NCBI GenBank assembly: GCA_040387515.1
Contig: JAZKDP010000018.1
Location: 1-64,000, forward strand
From: Methylotenera_A sp040387515
GTDB lineage: Bacteria > Pseudomonadota > Gammaproteobacteria > Burkholderiales > Methylophilaceae
Reading direction: 5' to 3'
DNA: 64,000 bases
Under the pieces are notes generated by a model. That model was not told where the DNA came from. It ran no database searches and saw nothing but the letters and a program-made list of their open reading frames with translations. Made by a program: the position numbers and the translations under genes. Below are positions 43,026-52,673 of the stretch, one piece after another (positions within the stretch are counted from its first letter, which is position 1; every line of letters starts with the position of its first letter).

Positions 43026-44282
43026 ATGAGTCGTTTTTTATATTCCGCACTACTTTATTTAGTATTGCCATTCGTACCGGTTAAATTATGGTGGCGCGGC
43101 ATTAAGCAACCTGCTTATCGCCAGCATTGGCAAGAACGCTTTGGTTTTTATCAATTCAAGGGTGTTAACCCTGTTATTTGGTTGCATTGTGTTTCAGTGG
43201 GCGAAACACGGGCTGCAGAACCATTAATAAAAGCCTTGTTGCTGGCATATCCCAATCACCAGATTTTGCTTTCGCACACCACACCAACAGGGCGTGAAAC
43301 CAGTGAGCAGTTATTTTCTGACAGCGTTCAGCGCGTTTATTTACCTTACGATTTGCCGTTTGCGGTGAGCCGTTTTTTAAAGCATTTTCAACCCAAAATT
43401 GGGTTATTAATGGAAACCGAGTTGTGGTTTAACTTGATCGATGCCTGCAAAAAACGCGACATTCCATTACTGTTATTAAATGCACGTCTTTCAGAGAAGT
43501 CGGCTAAAGGTTACGCAAAATTAGGCGGCTTAGTGACAAATGGCTTGCAAAGCTTAAATGCAATCGCCGCGCAAACCACTGAAGATGCCACACGTTTACA
43601 AATGTTGGGCGCGTTAAATGTGACGGTTTCTGGCAACTTAAAATTTGATGTCAGGCCGCCAGCAAATGCATTAGACCAAGGCTTACAACTGCGCCATTTA
43701 TTCAATGCCAATAAAGAACGCATGGTTTTTTTGGCAGCCAGCACGCGCGAAGGTGAGGAAGCATTAATACTAGAGGCAACCAAAGATTTAAACCTGCTCA
43801 CCATCATCGTACCGCGCCATCCGCAACGTTTTGATGAGGTGGAAGCGTTAGTCAAACGTGCTGGTTTAAGTTACCAGCGGCGTAGCGCATTATCAGTACC
43901 AATCAATGCAAACATACAGGTCATTTTAGGCGACAGCATGGGCGAGCTATTTAGTTACTACGCCGCGTGCGACTTCACTTTTGTGGGTGGTAGTCTGCTT
44001 AAATTTGGCGGGCAGAATTTGATTGAAGCGGCCAGCATGGGCAAACCTATTTTAATTGGAAAATATACCCACAACTTTGCTGAAGCCAGCAAAAATGCGG
44101 TGCGAGCAGGGGCTGCGATACAAGTAAAAGGCGTAGAGGAATTGCGGGATAGACTTCAATATTTACTGCACAATCCGCAAAAACGCGAAAAAATGCAACA
44201 AGCAAGCTTACGTTTTAGCCAAGCCTCAACCGGCACAACGGTTAGAGTAATGCAGCTGATTGCAGCGCATTTAAAAGGTTAA
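43026..44282 (+). CDS. waaA: 3-deoxy-D-manno-octulosonic acid (Kdo) transferase
   Basis: About 418 residues. It has an N-terminal membrane anchor (FLYSALLYLVLPFVPVKLWWRG), the glycosyltransferase domain with WLHCVSVGETRAAEPLI and LLMETELWFN, and the C-terminal GGSLLKFGGQNLIEAASMGKPILIGKYTHNFAEAS. It adds Kdo to lipid A precursor at the inner membrane. The start is uncertain: ATG 43026 gives the normal family N-terminus; ATGs at 43011 and 42969 are also in frame. In related genomes waaA is near pcm-tolC; here it converges on them. Confidence 0.94.
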   Translation: MSRFLYSALLYLVLPFVPVKLWWRGIKQPAYRQHWQERFGFYQFKGVNPVIWLHCVSVGETRAAEPLIKALLLAYPNHQILLSHTTPTGRETSEQLFSDSVQRVYLPYDLPFAVSRFLKHFQPKIGLLMETELWFNLIDACKKRDIPLLLLNARLSEKSAKGYAKLGGLVTNGLQSLNAIAAQTTEDATRLQMLGALNVTVSGNLKFDVRPPANALDQGLQLRHLFNANKERMVFLAASTREGEEALILEATKDLNLLTIIVPRHPQRFDEVEALVKRAGLSYQRRSALSVPINANIQVILGDSMGELFSYYAACDFTFVGGSLLKFGGQNLIEAASMGKPILIGKYTHNFAEASKNAVRAGAAIQVKGVEELRDRLQYLLHNPQKREKMQQASLRFSQASTGTTVRVMQLIAAHLKG

Positions 44283-44328
44283 AACAAACAAATAGCCGCT
44301 GATTTAACTGACTAACTAGGCCTAATAC

Positions 44329-44880
44329 TTAGCGAATCAGTTTAGAAACTTCTTTAAACGCAGGGTGATTCGCGTTGCCCAACCACTCAAACAAAACCGA
44401 TTCAGTATTGGTAATAACGCAACCAGCCTCACGCAGGCGTGTAATTGCATTGGCCTTATTTGCAGGATTACGCGAAATAATCGCGTCTTCTACCACAAAC
44501 ACCTGCTTACCTATTTGTTTAAGTGACAACGCCGTTTGTAAAATGCAAATATGCGCTTCCATACCCGCCAAAATTATTTGCGATTGATCGCGGTGCAATT
44601 GCTGATTAAATCTGGGCTCACTGCTTGCCGAAAAAGTGGTTTTTACGATTGGTTTTACATGGGTTAAATGCTGTTGAATTTCAGGCAATGTTAGCCCTAA
44701 ACCTTGTGGATATTGCTCTGTCATGATGATTGGCACAGATAGCAAATGTGCGGCTTGTGCCAATATACTGCAATTTTTAATCGTTGATTGCATCGATTCG
44801 AGCGTCATCACACTCGCCAGTTTGGCTTGCATATCCACAATAACCAATTGGCTTAATGACTGTTGTACGAGTTGACTCAT
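44329..44880 (-). CDS. Isochorismatase-family cysteine hydrolase
   Basis: 183 residues. The Asp in VIVDMQAKLAS and the nucleophile Cys in GMEAHICILQTALSL place it in the YcaC/isochorismatase-like hydrolases. The substrate is unknown. It begins one base after the tolC stop on the same strand and is the last gene of the efflux-pcm-tolC run. A functional link to efflux is not evident. Confidence 0.88.
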   Translation of the reverse strand: MSQLVQQSLSQLVIVDMQAKLASVMTLESMQSTIKNCSILAQAAHLLSVPIIMTEQYPQGLGLTLPEIQQHLTHVKPIVKTTFSASSEPRFNQQLHRDQSQIILAGMEAHICILQTALSLKQIGKQVFVVEDAIISRNPANKANAITRLREAGCVITNTESVLFEWLGNANHPAFKEVSKLIR

Positions 44881-44881
44881 G

Positions 44882-46240
44882 CTAATTACCTAATAATAAT
44901 TGCTGGTTAATATCTTGCAAATCGGCTTCTGCTACAAGACCTGCAGCTGATTTTAAGCGAATAATATTCACCAAATAATTGTAGCGCGCTTGCAGCAAAT
45001 CGCGTTTGGCAGAGAATAATTGTTGCTGTGCATTTAATACGTCAACACTAATCCGCACACCCACTTCGTAGCCCAGCGTGGTTGAGTCGAGTTGGCTTTG
45101 ACTACTAATCAATGCCTGCTCTAACGCCTTAGTTTGCGCGATACTGCTATTCAAATTTAAAAATGCGCGCTGCGTTTCTAAATCCGTTTGACGACGCGCG
45201 ATGTTGATATCGTCTAACGCCTTTTGTTTATTCAGCACCGCTTGCCGCGTGCGTGAACTAATCGCACCGCCTTGATACAAAGGGATTTGCAGTTGCAGCC
45301 CAACCACCGCATTGGTCAATTCGCTACCAAACCCATTTATCCCGCCATTATTGTAATTATCAGTATATGCCGCAACTGCATCTAAAGTTGGATAATGCGC
45401 GGCATTATTGCGCTCAACTTCCTGCTCGGCAAATTTAAGCGTATCTTGCTGAATGGCGATATTCAAATTATTTTCCATGGCGACCTGTTGCCAATTTTTC
45501 ATATTTTGATCGAGCGGATTCACTTGAATATCATTTTTTACCGTGGCAAGCGTGGTGGGCAAAATACCCGTAATCGCCTCAATTTCATGTTGAGCTATTT
45601 GTAATTCATTCACCGCTGCGATTTCTTGCGCGACGATTAAATCGAAACGCGCTTGCGCTTCATTCACGTCGGTAATGGTCGCACTTCCCACTTCAAAAGT
45701 AGTCTTTGCTTGGTCTAATTGACCTAAAGTCGCTACTTTTTGCGCTTTAATCAGCTCGATTTTATCTTGCGCAATTAGCACATTAAAATAGGCCTGCGTG
45801 GTGCGTAAAATAAGGTTTTGTTGACTTAAATGATATTGTTTATCGGCAATACTTACTTGTGTAAAACTTTGCTCCATTTGCACCAAATTTTGTTTGCGAT
45901 AAATGGGCTGGCTCGCCTCCAAGCCGTAGTTGTAGCCTTCATATGTAGTGGTTCCGGCAAGGCGCGGAAAGCTTGAAGTGACATTATTGAATGCGAGATT
46001 ACTGCGTGTACTGGTAACGCCCGCATTAAAATTGACAGTTGGACGATATAGAGCTTTGCCTTGCTCAATGATTTCTTGTGCGGCTTTATTGGCGCTTAAT
46101 GCAGATGCCAGTACCGGGTCATTTGCTAAAGCTTGATGATAGACATCAATTAAATTAAGCGCTTTATCCTGTGCTTGCAAACCCATTGGCAGCAATGAGG
46201 CTAGCGCCGACAAAGCCCAAATAAGGTTCTTAAAGCGCAC
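44882..46240 (-). CDS. tolC: TolC family outer-membrane efflux channel
   Basis: 452 residues. The signal peptide ends at about residue 23 (GLQAQD). Two long heptad-rich helical pairs and the beta-barrel repeats of the outer membrane efflux family follow (LNLIDVYHQALANDPVLASALS, LGLQLQIPLYQGGAISSRTRQA, YEVGVRISVDVLNAQQQLF). The start is GTG. It forms the outer-membrane exit duct for tripartite pumps and type I secretion. It lies 2 bases after pcm and downstream of the RND adaptor and pump, so all three parts of a pump are encoded together. Confidence 0.94.
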   Translation of the reverse strand: MRFKNLIWALSALASLLPMGLQAQDKALNLIDVYHQALANDPVLASALSANKAAQEIIEQGKALYRPTVNFNAGVTSTRSNLAFNNVTSSFPRLAGTTTYEGYNYGLEASQPIYRKQNLVQMEQSFTQVSIADKQYHLSQQNLILRTTQAYFNVLIAQDKIELIKAQKVATLGQLDQAKTTFEVGSATITDVNEAQARFDLIVAQEIAAVNELQIAQHEIEAITGILPTTLATVKNDIQVNPLDQNMKNWQQVAMENNLNIAIQQDTLKFAEQEVERNNAAHYPTLDAVAAYTDNYNNGGINGFGSELTNAVVGLQLQIPLYQGGAISSRTRQAVLNKQKALDDINIARRQTDLETQRAFLNLNSSIAQTKALEQALISSQSQLDSTTLGYEVGVRISVDVLNAQQQLFSAKRDLLQARYNYLVNIIRLKSAAGLVAEADLQDINQQLLLGN

Positions 46241-46242
46241 GG

Positions 46243-46974
46243 TTAAAACTCAAAAGTTTTTGCTTGTGGTGCATTAACCAGCTCAGAAATACATGTTTCA
46301 AACAATACATCCTGTCTAAAACTGGTTTCTGATAAACGCTGAATTAACGTGGCTTGCATGGCAGGCGCCGTGCCCAATACAATAAACATCACACCACCAA
46401 TAGCCAGTTGATTGCGCACACTAACAGGTTCAATTGGCGATGAAGCGGTATAAACAATCAAATCAAACGGTGCGCTATCGGGCAAGCCAAACGCGGCATC
46501 CGCCACTAATAGAGTCACATTTTCAGTATTATTCTGTGTTAAGTTTTTAGCCGCTTTTGCACTTAATTCAGCATGAATATCCACTGAAATAACGTGTTTA
46601 GCTAAACTGGCTAATAGCGCAGTCATGTAACCGCTGCCTGTACCTATATGCAAAACCTGATGCGTTTTTTGTACATTCAACGCCTGTAAGATTCGGCCTT
46701 CCAGCTTTGGGCTGAGCATCAATTGATTCGCGCCGATAGGAATTTCAATATCGGCAAATGCTAATCCCTGATATTCAGCAGAAACAAAATTCTCGCGTGG
46801 GATGTCATTTAACAGCGTCAGTACGACTGGATCCAACACCTCCCATGTGCGAACTTGCTGCTCGATCATGTTAAACCTCGCGACTTCGCGAGCCATATTA
46901 AGGCGCGCTGTTTCGCCAGGTAAATTGGAGTTCGCGGTTTCAGTTATCGTTGTTTCTTGCATCATTTTAGGCAC
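46243..46974 (-). CDS. pcm: Protein-L-isoaspartate O-methyltransferase family protein
   Basis: 243 residues at most. The core starts at RFNMIEQQVRTWEVLDP, and the S-adenosylmethionine motif HIGTGSGYMTALLA is intact. It repairs or marks isoaspartyl sites in damaged proteins; many bacterial genes of this subgroup precede tolC and their activity is unproven. The upstream start is unclear: GTG at 46974, ATGs at 46965 and 46962, and one at 46899 (NMAREV). The next gene upstream is the RND pump, 69 bases away. Confidence 0.85.
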   Translation of the reverse strand: MPKMMQETTITETANSNLPGETARLNMAREVARFNMIEQQVRTWEVLDPVVLTLLNDIPRENFVSAEYQGLAFADIEIPIGANQLMLSPKLEGRILQALNVQKTHQVLHIGTGSGYMTALLASLAKHVISVDIHAELSAKAAKNLTQNNTENVTLLVADAAFGLPDSAPFDLIVYTASSPIEPVSVRNQLAIGGVMFIVLGTAPAMQATLIQRLSETSFRQDVLFETCISELVNAPQAKTFEF

Positions 46975-47043
46975 TCACATTTATTTAATTGCATTATATC
47001 TTAACTAATTCAGCCATTTTATTTATGTTATTCGAGTAGTTTT

Positions 47044-50000
47044 TTAACTCTGGTTTGGCGCTTTCACTCTAAACCATGCTGCATATAATGCCGGCAAGAA
47101 AAGCACCGTTAGTAAAGTAGCCACTGCCAAACCACCCATAATTGCAACGGCCATTGGGCCAAAGAATACACTTCTAGTTAACGGTATCATCGCTAATATC
47201 GCCGCCGCCGCGGTTAATACAATCGGCCGAAAACGGCGTATGGTCGATTCGATAATCGCGCTCCACCCATCCATTCCATTGGCTTTATCTTGCTCTATTT
47301 GATCAACCAATATCACCGAATTTCGCATAATCATGCCAGATAGCGCGATTGTGCCCAGCATTGCCACAAAACCAAATGGCTTATCAAATATTAACAACGC
47401 TATTGCGACCCCAATCAAGCCTAAAGGTGCGGTAAGCAACACTAAAAATACGCGCGAAAAACTTTGTAGCTGCAACATCAGCAAAGTTAACACGGCCACT
47501 AAGAACAATGGCGCTCCTTTGGCGACTGAGGCGCCACCCTTGGCTGATTCTTCTACTGCACCGCCTGTGTCAACCGTTACACCCAATGGCAAGTTGGCTT
47601 TTATTGCTGTTAATTTTTCTTCAATTTGGGCAGAGACTACTGGCGCTTGTAAGTTGCCGCGCAAATGCGCACGCACGGTAATCGATGGCACGCGATTACG
47701 TCGCCAAACCACCCCTTCTTCAAATTCTGATGAAATAGTGGCAACTTGCGAAAGCGGAACCGCCAATTGATTTCTTTGCGTATTAATCATTAAATTAGGC
47801 AAACGCGATAATTGTTTATGCTCAAGTTCCGCGCCACGCGCGACTAAATCAATTCGCTCATTTCCCTCTCTAAATTCAGTGATATAAAGCTCGCTAATAG
47901 CGGCATTTAACACATTGGCAATGTCAGTCGAGCTAATCCCCAACAAGCGCGCCTTCGCTTGGTCTACCGTCACTTTAATCACCTTGCTTGGCTCTTCCCA
48001 ATTCAGCTGCACATTGGTTAAGTGATTATTTGCGCGCATTAAATCGGCAATTTGATGCGAAACTGCACGAATTTTTTCAATATCATTTCCGGCAACCCTA
48101 AATTGCACAGGGAAACCAACCGGCGGACCATTTTCTAAGCGCAATACAGAGGCTCTTAATGCAGGAAAATCACTTTCAAACAGGCTTAATAAATCTGTGC
48201 GCAGCGCCTCACGCGTTTGCAAATCTTTGGTCAAAATCACAAACTGCGCAAAACCCCGATGTGCCAATTGAATATCTAGCGGCAAATAATAACGTGGGCT
48301 GCCTGTGCCAATATAGACCACAAAATTATCGATTCCTTTATTTTGCTTATTCCAATCGCGCAACCAGGTTTCTAATTTCTTAACTTCAATGTTGGTTGCC
48401 TGATACGACGCGCCTTCGGTCATGCGCAAATCCACCATTAATTCTAATCGGGTAGAATCAGGGAAAAACTGTTGCTGTACTTTGCCAAAACCCATTATGG
48501 AAAGCACAAATAACAATAAAGTGATGGCAATAACCGTTTTACGGTAACGCACACACGCCGTCACCAACTGGCGAAATGCATTGTAAAACGTTGTGTTGTA
48601 AATATCGTGATGATGATTATCTGCAGTTTTATCAGCCAAATTAAATTTAGTTTTAAACCATATTGCCAGCTTTGATGCCTTTGGTTTTTGTGTGTAATCT
48701 GGCAGCAAGTGGTAGCCCAAGTACGGTACAAAAATCACTGCTGCTACCCAAGAGATAATCAATGCAATGGCAGATACCTGAAAGATGGATCGCGTATATT
48801 CGCCTGTGCTGGATGCAGCAGTGGCTATTGGCAGAAAACCCGCTACAGTCACCAATGTACCGGTCAGCATCGGCATTGCAGTAGAGGTATAAGCAAATGC
48901 GGCGGCTTTTGCTCTCTCCATGCCTTGTTCCATTTTAGATGACATCATTTCTACTGCAATGATTGCGTCATCCACCAATAGTCCGAGCGCCAGAATTAAC
49001 GCGCCCAATGAGATTTTATGCAGGCCAATATCAAACAAATTCATCACTAAAAATGTGGCTGCCAACACCACAGGAATAGTAATCGCCACCACAATACCCG
49101 TGCGTAATCCAAGCGATATAAGACTAACACCCAATACAATCACCAGCGCCTCAACCAATGACATCACAAAATCATTGACTGAATGCGCCACTATTTTGGG
49201 CTGCGAACTCACCGTTTCAAAACTTAAACCTACGGGTAAATTTTGCTGAATATGTGCAATTTTTTTATCTAGCGCATGACCTAACGCAATCACGTCACCG
49301 CCTTCACGCATACTCACGCCCAATAACAAGGTTTCTTGGCCGTTGTAGCGCACAGAGTCTTTGGGTGGACTCTCATAGCCGCGATAAACGCGTGCTACGT
49401 CACTCAATTTAAAATCTTGGTTATTGGCACGCAACCTTAACTCGCGTAAGTCTTCTAACGTGCTGTAGCGGCCTGATACCTCAATGCGAATACGTTCATC
49501 GGGTGAATCATACGTGCCACTTTTGACGACTGCATTTTGTGTTCGCAAAATATTGATTAGTGCAGGTGAGCTAATACCTAATGTAGAAAGCTTAGCGTTT
49601 GAAAGCTCAATATAAATTCGCTGCTTTTGCTCGCCAAAGAAATCTACTTTGGCCACATCTTTGGTTCTAAGCAACTCGGCGCGAATGATTTCTGCTTGTT
49701 TCTTTAAGCCAAAATTATCAAAACCATCACCTGTTAAAGCGTACATGCTGCCGTACACATCACTAAACTCGTCATTAAAGGTTAGGCTTTCAATATTTTG
49801 TGGCAAAGTGCTGCGAATATCCCCCACTTTTTTGCGCACTTGATACCAAATATCGGGAATAGCCTTTGAAAGCGTATCGTCTTTAATCACGATAAATATC
49901 ATAGATTCACCAGGGCGGGAATAGCTGTTGGTGTAATCTAGATGCGGGACTTCCTGCAATTTTTTTTCTAGCTTATCGGTGATTTGCTGCTCAACTTCAA

Positions 50001-50208
50001 TCGCACTTGAACCTGGCCAAGTAGTGTGGATTAACATGACCTTGAACGTAAATGGCGGATCTTCAGACTGGCCTAGCTTGCTATAAGCCAGCAATCCGGA
50101 AAGCATCAGCATAAGCATTAGATACAACACCAATGTTTGGTGATTCAGCGCCCATCTGGATAAATTAAAACCTGCTGTCTCTTGCTGCTGTTCTTTTGCC
50201 TCACTCAT
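47044..50208 (-). CDS. RND efflux pump, inner-membrane permease
   Basis: About 1054 residues. Twelve membrane segments and two large periplasmic loops are present, with the RND motif GLLVDDAIIAVEMM (segment 4) carrying the paired Asp residues. The N-terminal loop GQSEDPPFTFKVMLIHTTWPGSSA is more like the TriC/MexK type than AcrB. It exports hydrophobic compounds by proton antiport together with the adaptor and TolC. ATG 50208 overlaps the adaptor stop by 8 bases and has an AAGGGA site; TTG 50214 is the other option. Confidence 0.93.
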   Translation of the reverse strand: MSEAKEQQQETAGFNLSRWALNHQTLVLYLMLMLMLSGLLAYSKLGQSEDPPFTFKVMLIHTTWPGSSAIEVEQQITDKLEKKLQEVPHLDYTNSYSRPGESMIFIVIKDDTLSKAIPDIWYQVRKKVGDIRSTLPQNIESLTFNDEFSDVYGSMYALTGDGFDNFGLKKQAEIIRAELLRTKDVAKVDFFGEQKQRIYIELSNAKLSTLGISSPALINILRTQNAVVKSGTYDSPDERIRIEVSGRYSTLEDLRELRLRANNQDFKLSDVARVYRGYESPPKDSVRYNGQETLLLGVSMREGGDVIALGHALDKKIAHIQQNLPVGLSFETVSSQPKIVAHSVNDFVMSLVEALVIVLGVSLISLGLRTGIVVAITIPVVLAATFLVMNLFDIGLHKISLGALILALGLLVDDAIIAVEMMSSKMEQGMERAKAAAFAYTSTAMPMLTGTLVTVAGFLPIATAASSTGEYTRSIFQVSAIALIISWVAAVIFVPYLGYHLLPDYTQKPKASKLAIWFKTKFNLADKTADNHHHDIYNTTFYNAFRQLVTACVRYRKTVIAITLLLFVLSIMGFGKVQQQFFPDSTRLELMVDLRMTEGASYQATNIEVKKLETWLRDWNKQNKGIDNFVVYIGTGSPRYYLPLDIQLAHRGFAQFVILTKDLQTREALRTDLLSLFESDFPALRASVLRLENGPPVGFPVQFRVAGNDIEKIRAVSHQIADLMRANNHLTNVQLNWEEPSKVIKVTVDQAKARLLGISSTDIANVLNAAISELYITEFREGNERIDLVARGAELEHKQLSRLPNLMINTQRNQLAVPLSQVATISSEFEEGVVWRRNRVPSITVRAHLRGNLQAPVVSAQIEEKLTAIKANLPLGVTVDTGGAVEESAKGGASVAKGAPLFLVAVLTLLMLQLQSFSRVFLVLLTAPLGLIGVAIALLIFDKPFGFVAMLGTIALSGMIMRNSVILVDQIEQDKANGMDGWSAIIESTIRRFRPIVLTAAAAILAMIPLTRSVFFGPMAVAIMGGLAVATLLTVLFLPALYAAWFRVKAPNQS

Positions 50209-51334
50209 GGCCAAATCCCTTAAAACGGGACTCTTGCACAGGCTTTACTTTCTGGCCGTTGATTAATGTATGCACACCAGCAATCGCCACTAGCTCCCCT
50301 ATGCGTAAACCACTAGTAATTTTTACACCATCTTCTGTATATTGCCCTGCTGTTACTGCACGCGAATGTGCAATGCCGACCTGATCATTAAAGCGATCAA
50401 TCACCCAAACGCTATTTTTACCGTTCAGTTTTGTTAACGCAGTGGATGGAATCACTATATTTTCTGGCGCATCTTTTTCTGCAAAACTGACGCCAGCTGT
50501 CATGCCGAACTTAAGCGCATCATCCGCATCAATTACCATTACACGCACATCAAAAGCGCGCGTGGCCGAGTTGGCCGCAGGTGCAATTTCGCGCACTTTA
50601 CCTGAATAGGTTTTTTGACTGTTTTTATCTTGACTGTCGATTTTATCTTGGCTTGCCCAAAGCTTAATCGTCACCGCATCATCCAACTTTAAATTCGCCA
50701 TGCGCGATTCAGGCACTGCGACCAACACCTCAACTTTCTGAGTATCCACAATTTGCGCAACAGCTTCACCCGCAAGTACAACTTGGCCTGGCTCAGCGCG
50801 AATTTGCGTCACGACGCCATCTTTATCTGCGATTAAAGCGGTATAACGTGATTGATTGTTTGAAACGGCTGCCTGTGCTTTCACCTGTTGCAAGCGCGCC
50901 GCAGAGGTTTTCAATTCGGCTTCGCGCAAATCTAAGGCCGATGCCGAAATAAATTTTTTATTAAATAAGCTACGCTGGCGCTCTACTTCCGCTTGTGCCA
51001 AAGAATGATTTGCCTCAGCTGCTCGCACATCAGCTTGAGCAGCCGCGGCAGTTAAATTGGTATCAGCCGCATCTAAACGCGCAATTACTTGGCCTTTTTT
51101 TACCTGCTGCCCGACATCTACTTTACGCTCAATTATTTTGCCGTTAATCCTAAATGCAAGGCTTGAGTCATAACGCGATTTAACTTCACCTACCAGCACC
51201 ATAGCCTCATTTAAAGCCATTTCACCTGCCACAACAACCAAGGCCGGTCGCGGCGGCGCGAGCGGTTCTGCAGGTTTTTCGCAACCCGCAAGCAACAGAC
51301 TTAACATCATTAAACTGACTATTTTTAGCTGCAT
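50201..51334 (-). CDS. RND efflux periplasmic adaptor lipoprotein
   Basis: 377 residues. The lipobox LLLAGC puts the lipidated Cys at residue 18. Membrane-fusion-protein order follows: biotinyl-lipoyl half-motifs (VGQQVKKGQVIARLD; VVTQIRAEPGQVVLAGE), a coiled-coil hairpin at about 95-160, a beta-barrel and the membrane-proximal domain. It links the pump to TolC. It lies 84 bases after the TetR gene and overlaps the pump gene, so all three probably share one message. Confidence 0.92.
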   Translation of the reverse strand: MQLKIVSLMMLSLLLAGCEKPAEPLAPPRPALVVVAGEMALNEAMVLVGEVKSRYDSSLAFRINGKIIERKVDVGQQVKKGQVIARLDAADTNLTAAAAQADVRAAEANHSLAQAEVERQRSLFNKKFISASALDLREAELKTSAARLQQVKAQAAVSNNQSRYTALIADKDGVVTQIRAEPGQVVLAGEAVAQIVDTQKVEVLVAVPESRMANLKLDDAVTIKLWASQDKIDSQDKNSQKTYSGKVREIAPAANSATRAFDVRVMVIDADDALKFGMTAGVSFAEKDAPENIVIPSTALTKLNGKNSVWVIDRFNDQVGIAHSRAVTAGQYTEDGVKITSGLRIGELVAIAGVHTLINGQKVKPVQESRFKGFGHE

Positions 51335-51418
51335 ACTTAGCTTTCTTTTATTATTTTCTTTGTTATTTGTCGTCTTAATTATTGAGTATTTTTTCGTCGT
51401 ACTATGTACTAGCTATAT

Positions 51419-52054
51419 CTATTCCAATGATTCTTTTAGCATGCCGCGCACTAAAGCTAATTGCATCATCTGCAAACGCGCTTCAATATCCCGCCAATTC
51501 ACCCACATATCATTCGCCATACTAATTTGCAGGGCACACACACCATGCATACCCGCCCAGATAGTTTGCGCTATCAGTTCAGGGTCCGTTAAATCTGGCT
51601 TAAATTTACCAGCCAAATAAACGTCATTCACAATTGTCTTTAACTGAAAGTATGCATCTTGCTCAGCATTGTTTTGTTGCAACGCAGATAGCTTCGGATC
51701 ACTGAGCGGATGTTCTGTCATAAACATCATACGATAGTGATTAGGATAGTTTAAGCCAAATTGCGCATAAGCCCACCCAAAGGCCAACATGCGCTCAACA
51801 GGGTCACTAATACTTAAATTGCTTTTTAATGCATTGGCAAGCGCTAAAAAATCCGTATCGCAAATGGCGCGGATTAGGGCTTCTTTATCGGCAAAATGCA
51901 AATAAATACTGGTGGCAGAATAGCCGATACGTTTAGCAATCTCACGCATCGTCACCGCCTCTGGCCCGCGCGACACAAACAAGTCGCGCGCTGCATCTAT
52001 AATCAAGGTGCGCAACTGTTGTCGTTCAAGCTGGGTTTTGGGTTTTGGTGGCAT
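51419..52054 (-). CDS. TetR family repressor of the RND pump operon
   Basis: 211 residues. The helix-turn-helix is AARDLFVSRGPEAVTMREIAKRIGYSATSIYLHFADKEALI (about residues 18-58), with a WHG-type C-terminal domain. It is transcribed toward the adaptor gene from a region holding two TTAAC-type palindromes, so it likely represses its own operon. No ribosome-binding site is visible and the operator ends 15 bases from the ATG, so the transcript leader must be short. Confidence 0.9.
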   Translation of the reverse strand: MPPKPKTQLERQQLRTLIIDAARDLFVSRGPEAVTMREIAKRIGYSATSIYLHFADKEALIRAICDTDFLALANALKSNLSISDPVERMLAFGWAYAQFGLNYPNHYRMMFMTEHPLSDPKLSALQQNNAEQDAYFQLKTIVNDVYLAGKFKPDLTDPELIAQTIWAGMHGVCALQISMANDMWVNWRDIEARLQMMQLALVRGMLKESLE

Positions 52055-52069
52055 TATTAAACAATCTAC

Positions 52070-52096
52070 TTAACAATGTTAATTTAACGATGTTAA
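52070..52096. promoter_or_regulatory. Tandem TetR operator
   Basis: The sites are TTAACAATGTTAA (52070-52082, perfect) and TTAACGATGTTAA (52084-52096, one pair off), with centres 14 bases apart. They form a larger palindrome, CTTAACA...TGTTAAG, at 52069-52097. The spacing fits cooperative binding of two dimers, as in QacR-like systems. Confidence 0.75.
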
Positions 52097-52097
52097 G

Positions 52098-52272
52098 TTT
52101 TTATGTCAATGATATATAGATGAATTTCATTTGAAATTTTATTGTCGCGCTAACTTAGATTAAAGTTAACGCTAAATGAGCTAACAAATTAAAGTGAAGT
52201 ACCAGAAAACCAAGCAATTAAAAAATCTAAAACTGCTTAGCTAATTTGTTAAGTTATCTAAAATTTGAGCAC
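52098..52272. other. Non-coding stretch between operator and small membrane gene
   Basis: A/T-rich; no gene or strong hairpin recognised. It probably contains the -35 region of the TetR-pump promoter on the left. Confidence 0.4.
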
Positions 52273-52413
52273 TTATAAATAAAGTACTGCGGGGAAAACC
52301 GTCACAGCAAACACAAATACCAGCCACTCCACATTCCAACGTTCCAGGTGACCCGTAAAATGCAGCGTCAACACAGCAATAGCTAGCGCGTAATAAAGGG
52401 CGATGAGTATCAT
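52273..52413 (-). CDS. Small membrane protein (46 aa)
   Basis: A 46-codon frame starts MILIALYYALAIAVLTLHFTGHLERWNVEW and ends with a second hydrophobic run ending VFPAVLYL. Two membrane helices are joined by a short charged loop. AGGT lies about 8 bases before the ATG. I do not recognise the protein. Its regular hydrophobic pattern and strict reading frame support coding, but no homologue is known to me. Confidence 0.55.
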   Translation of the reverse strand: MILIALYYALAIAVLTLHFTGHLERWNVEWLVFVFAVTVFPAVLYL

Positions 52414-52570
52414 AATTACCTACATAATATTTAGTGTGAGCGACTGCGCTATTTATAACATTTTTTATTAAAAAAACCTATATTTTTGTTGCATCTGCAG
52501 GCCTGTCGCGCATCACTAACTTAAAGGCATTTCTTGCCTTTTTAGCTGTTTTCGCGTACATTGCAAACAT

Positions 52571-52657
52571 TGCTAGGGGTCTGATTTATTTAAGAAAATA
52601 AGCCAGTGAGAATCACCCTTTGAACCTGATGCGGGTAATGCCGCCGTAGGAAAGCAT
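52571..52657 (+). promoter_or_regulatory. TPP riboswitch (THI element)
   Basis: The conserved core is present in order: TGCTAGGGGTCTG, the GTGAGAAT segment, CACCCTTTGAACCTGAT, and GCCGTAGGAAAGCA. The first and last four bases pair as P1. Binding of thiamine pyrophosphate should lower thiC expression. The 3' end is also the left arm of a competing hairpin (52646-52673), so ligand binding and that hairpin exclude each other. Confidence 0.95.
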
Positions 52658-52673
52658 CAAGACGCTTTCCTAC
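52646..52673 (+). promoter_or_regulatory. Expression-platform hairpin after the TPP aptamer
   Basis: GTAGGAAAGC pairs with GCTTTCCTAC over an 8-base loop. It competes with aptamer closure. A second A/T-rich hairpin (52689-52711, AAAAAAGTAA/TTACTTTTTT) follows and could act as a weak terminator; the thiC ribosome-binding site AGGAACG lies after both. Confidence 0.6.
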
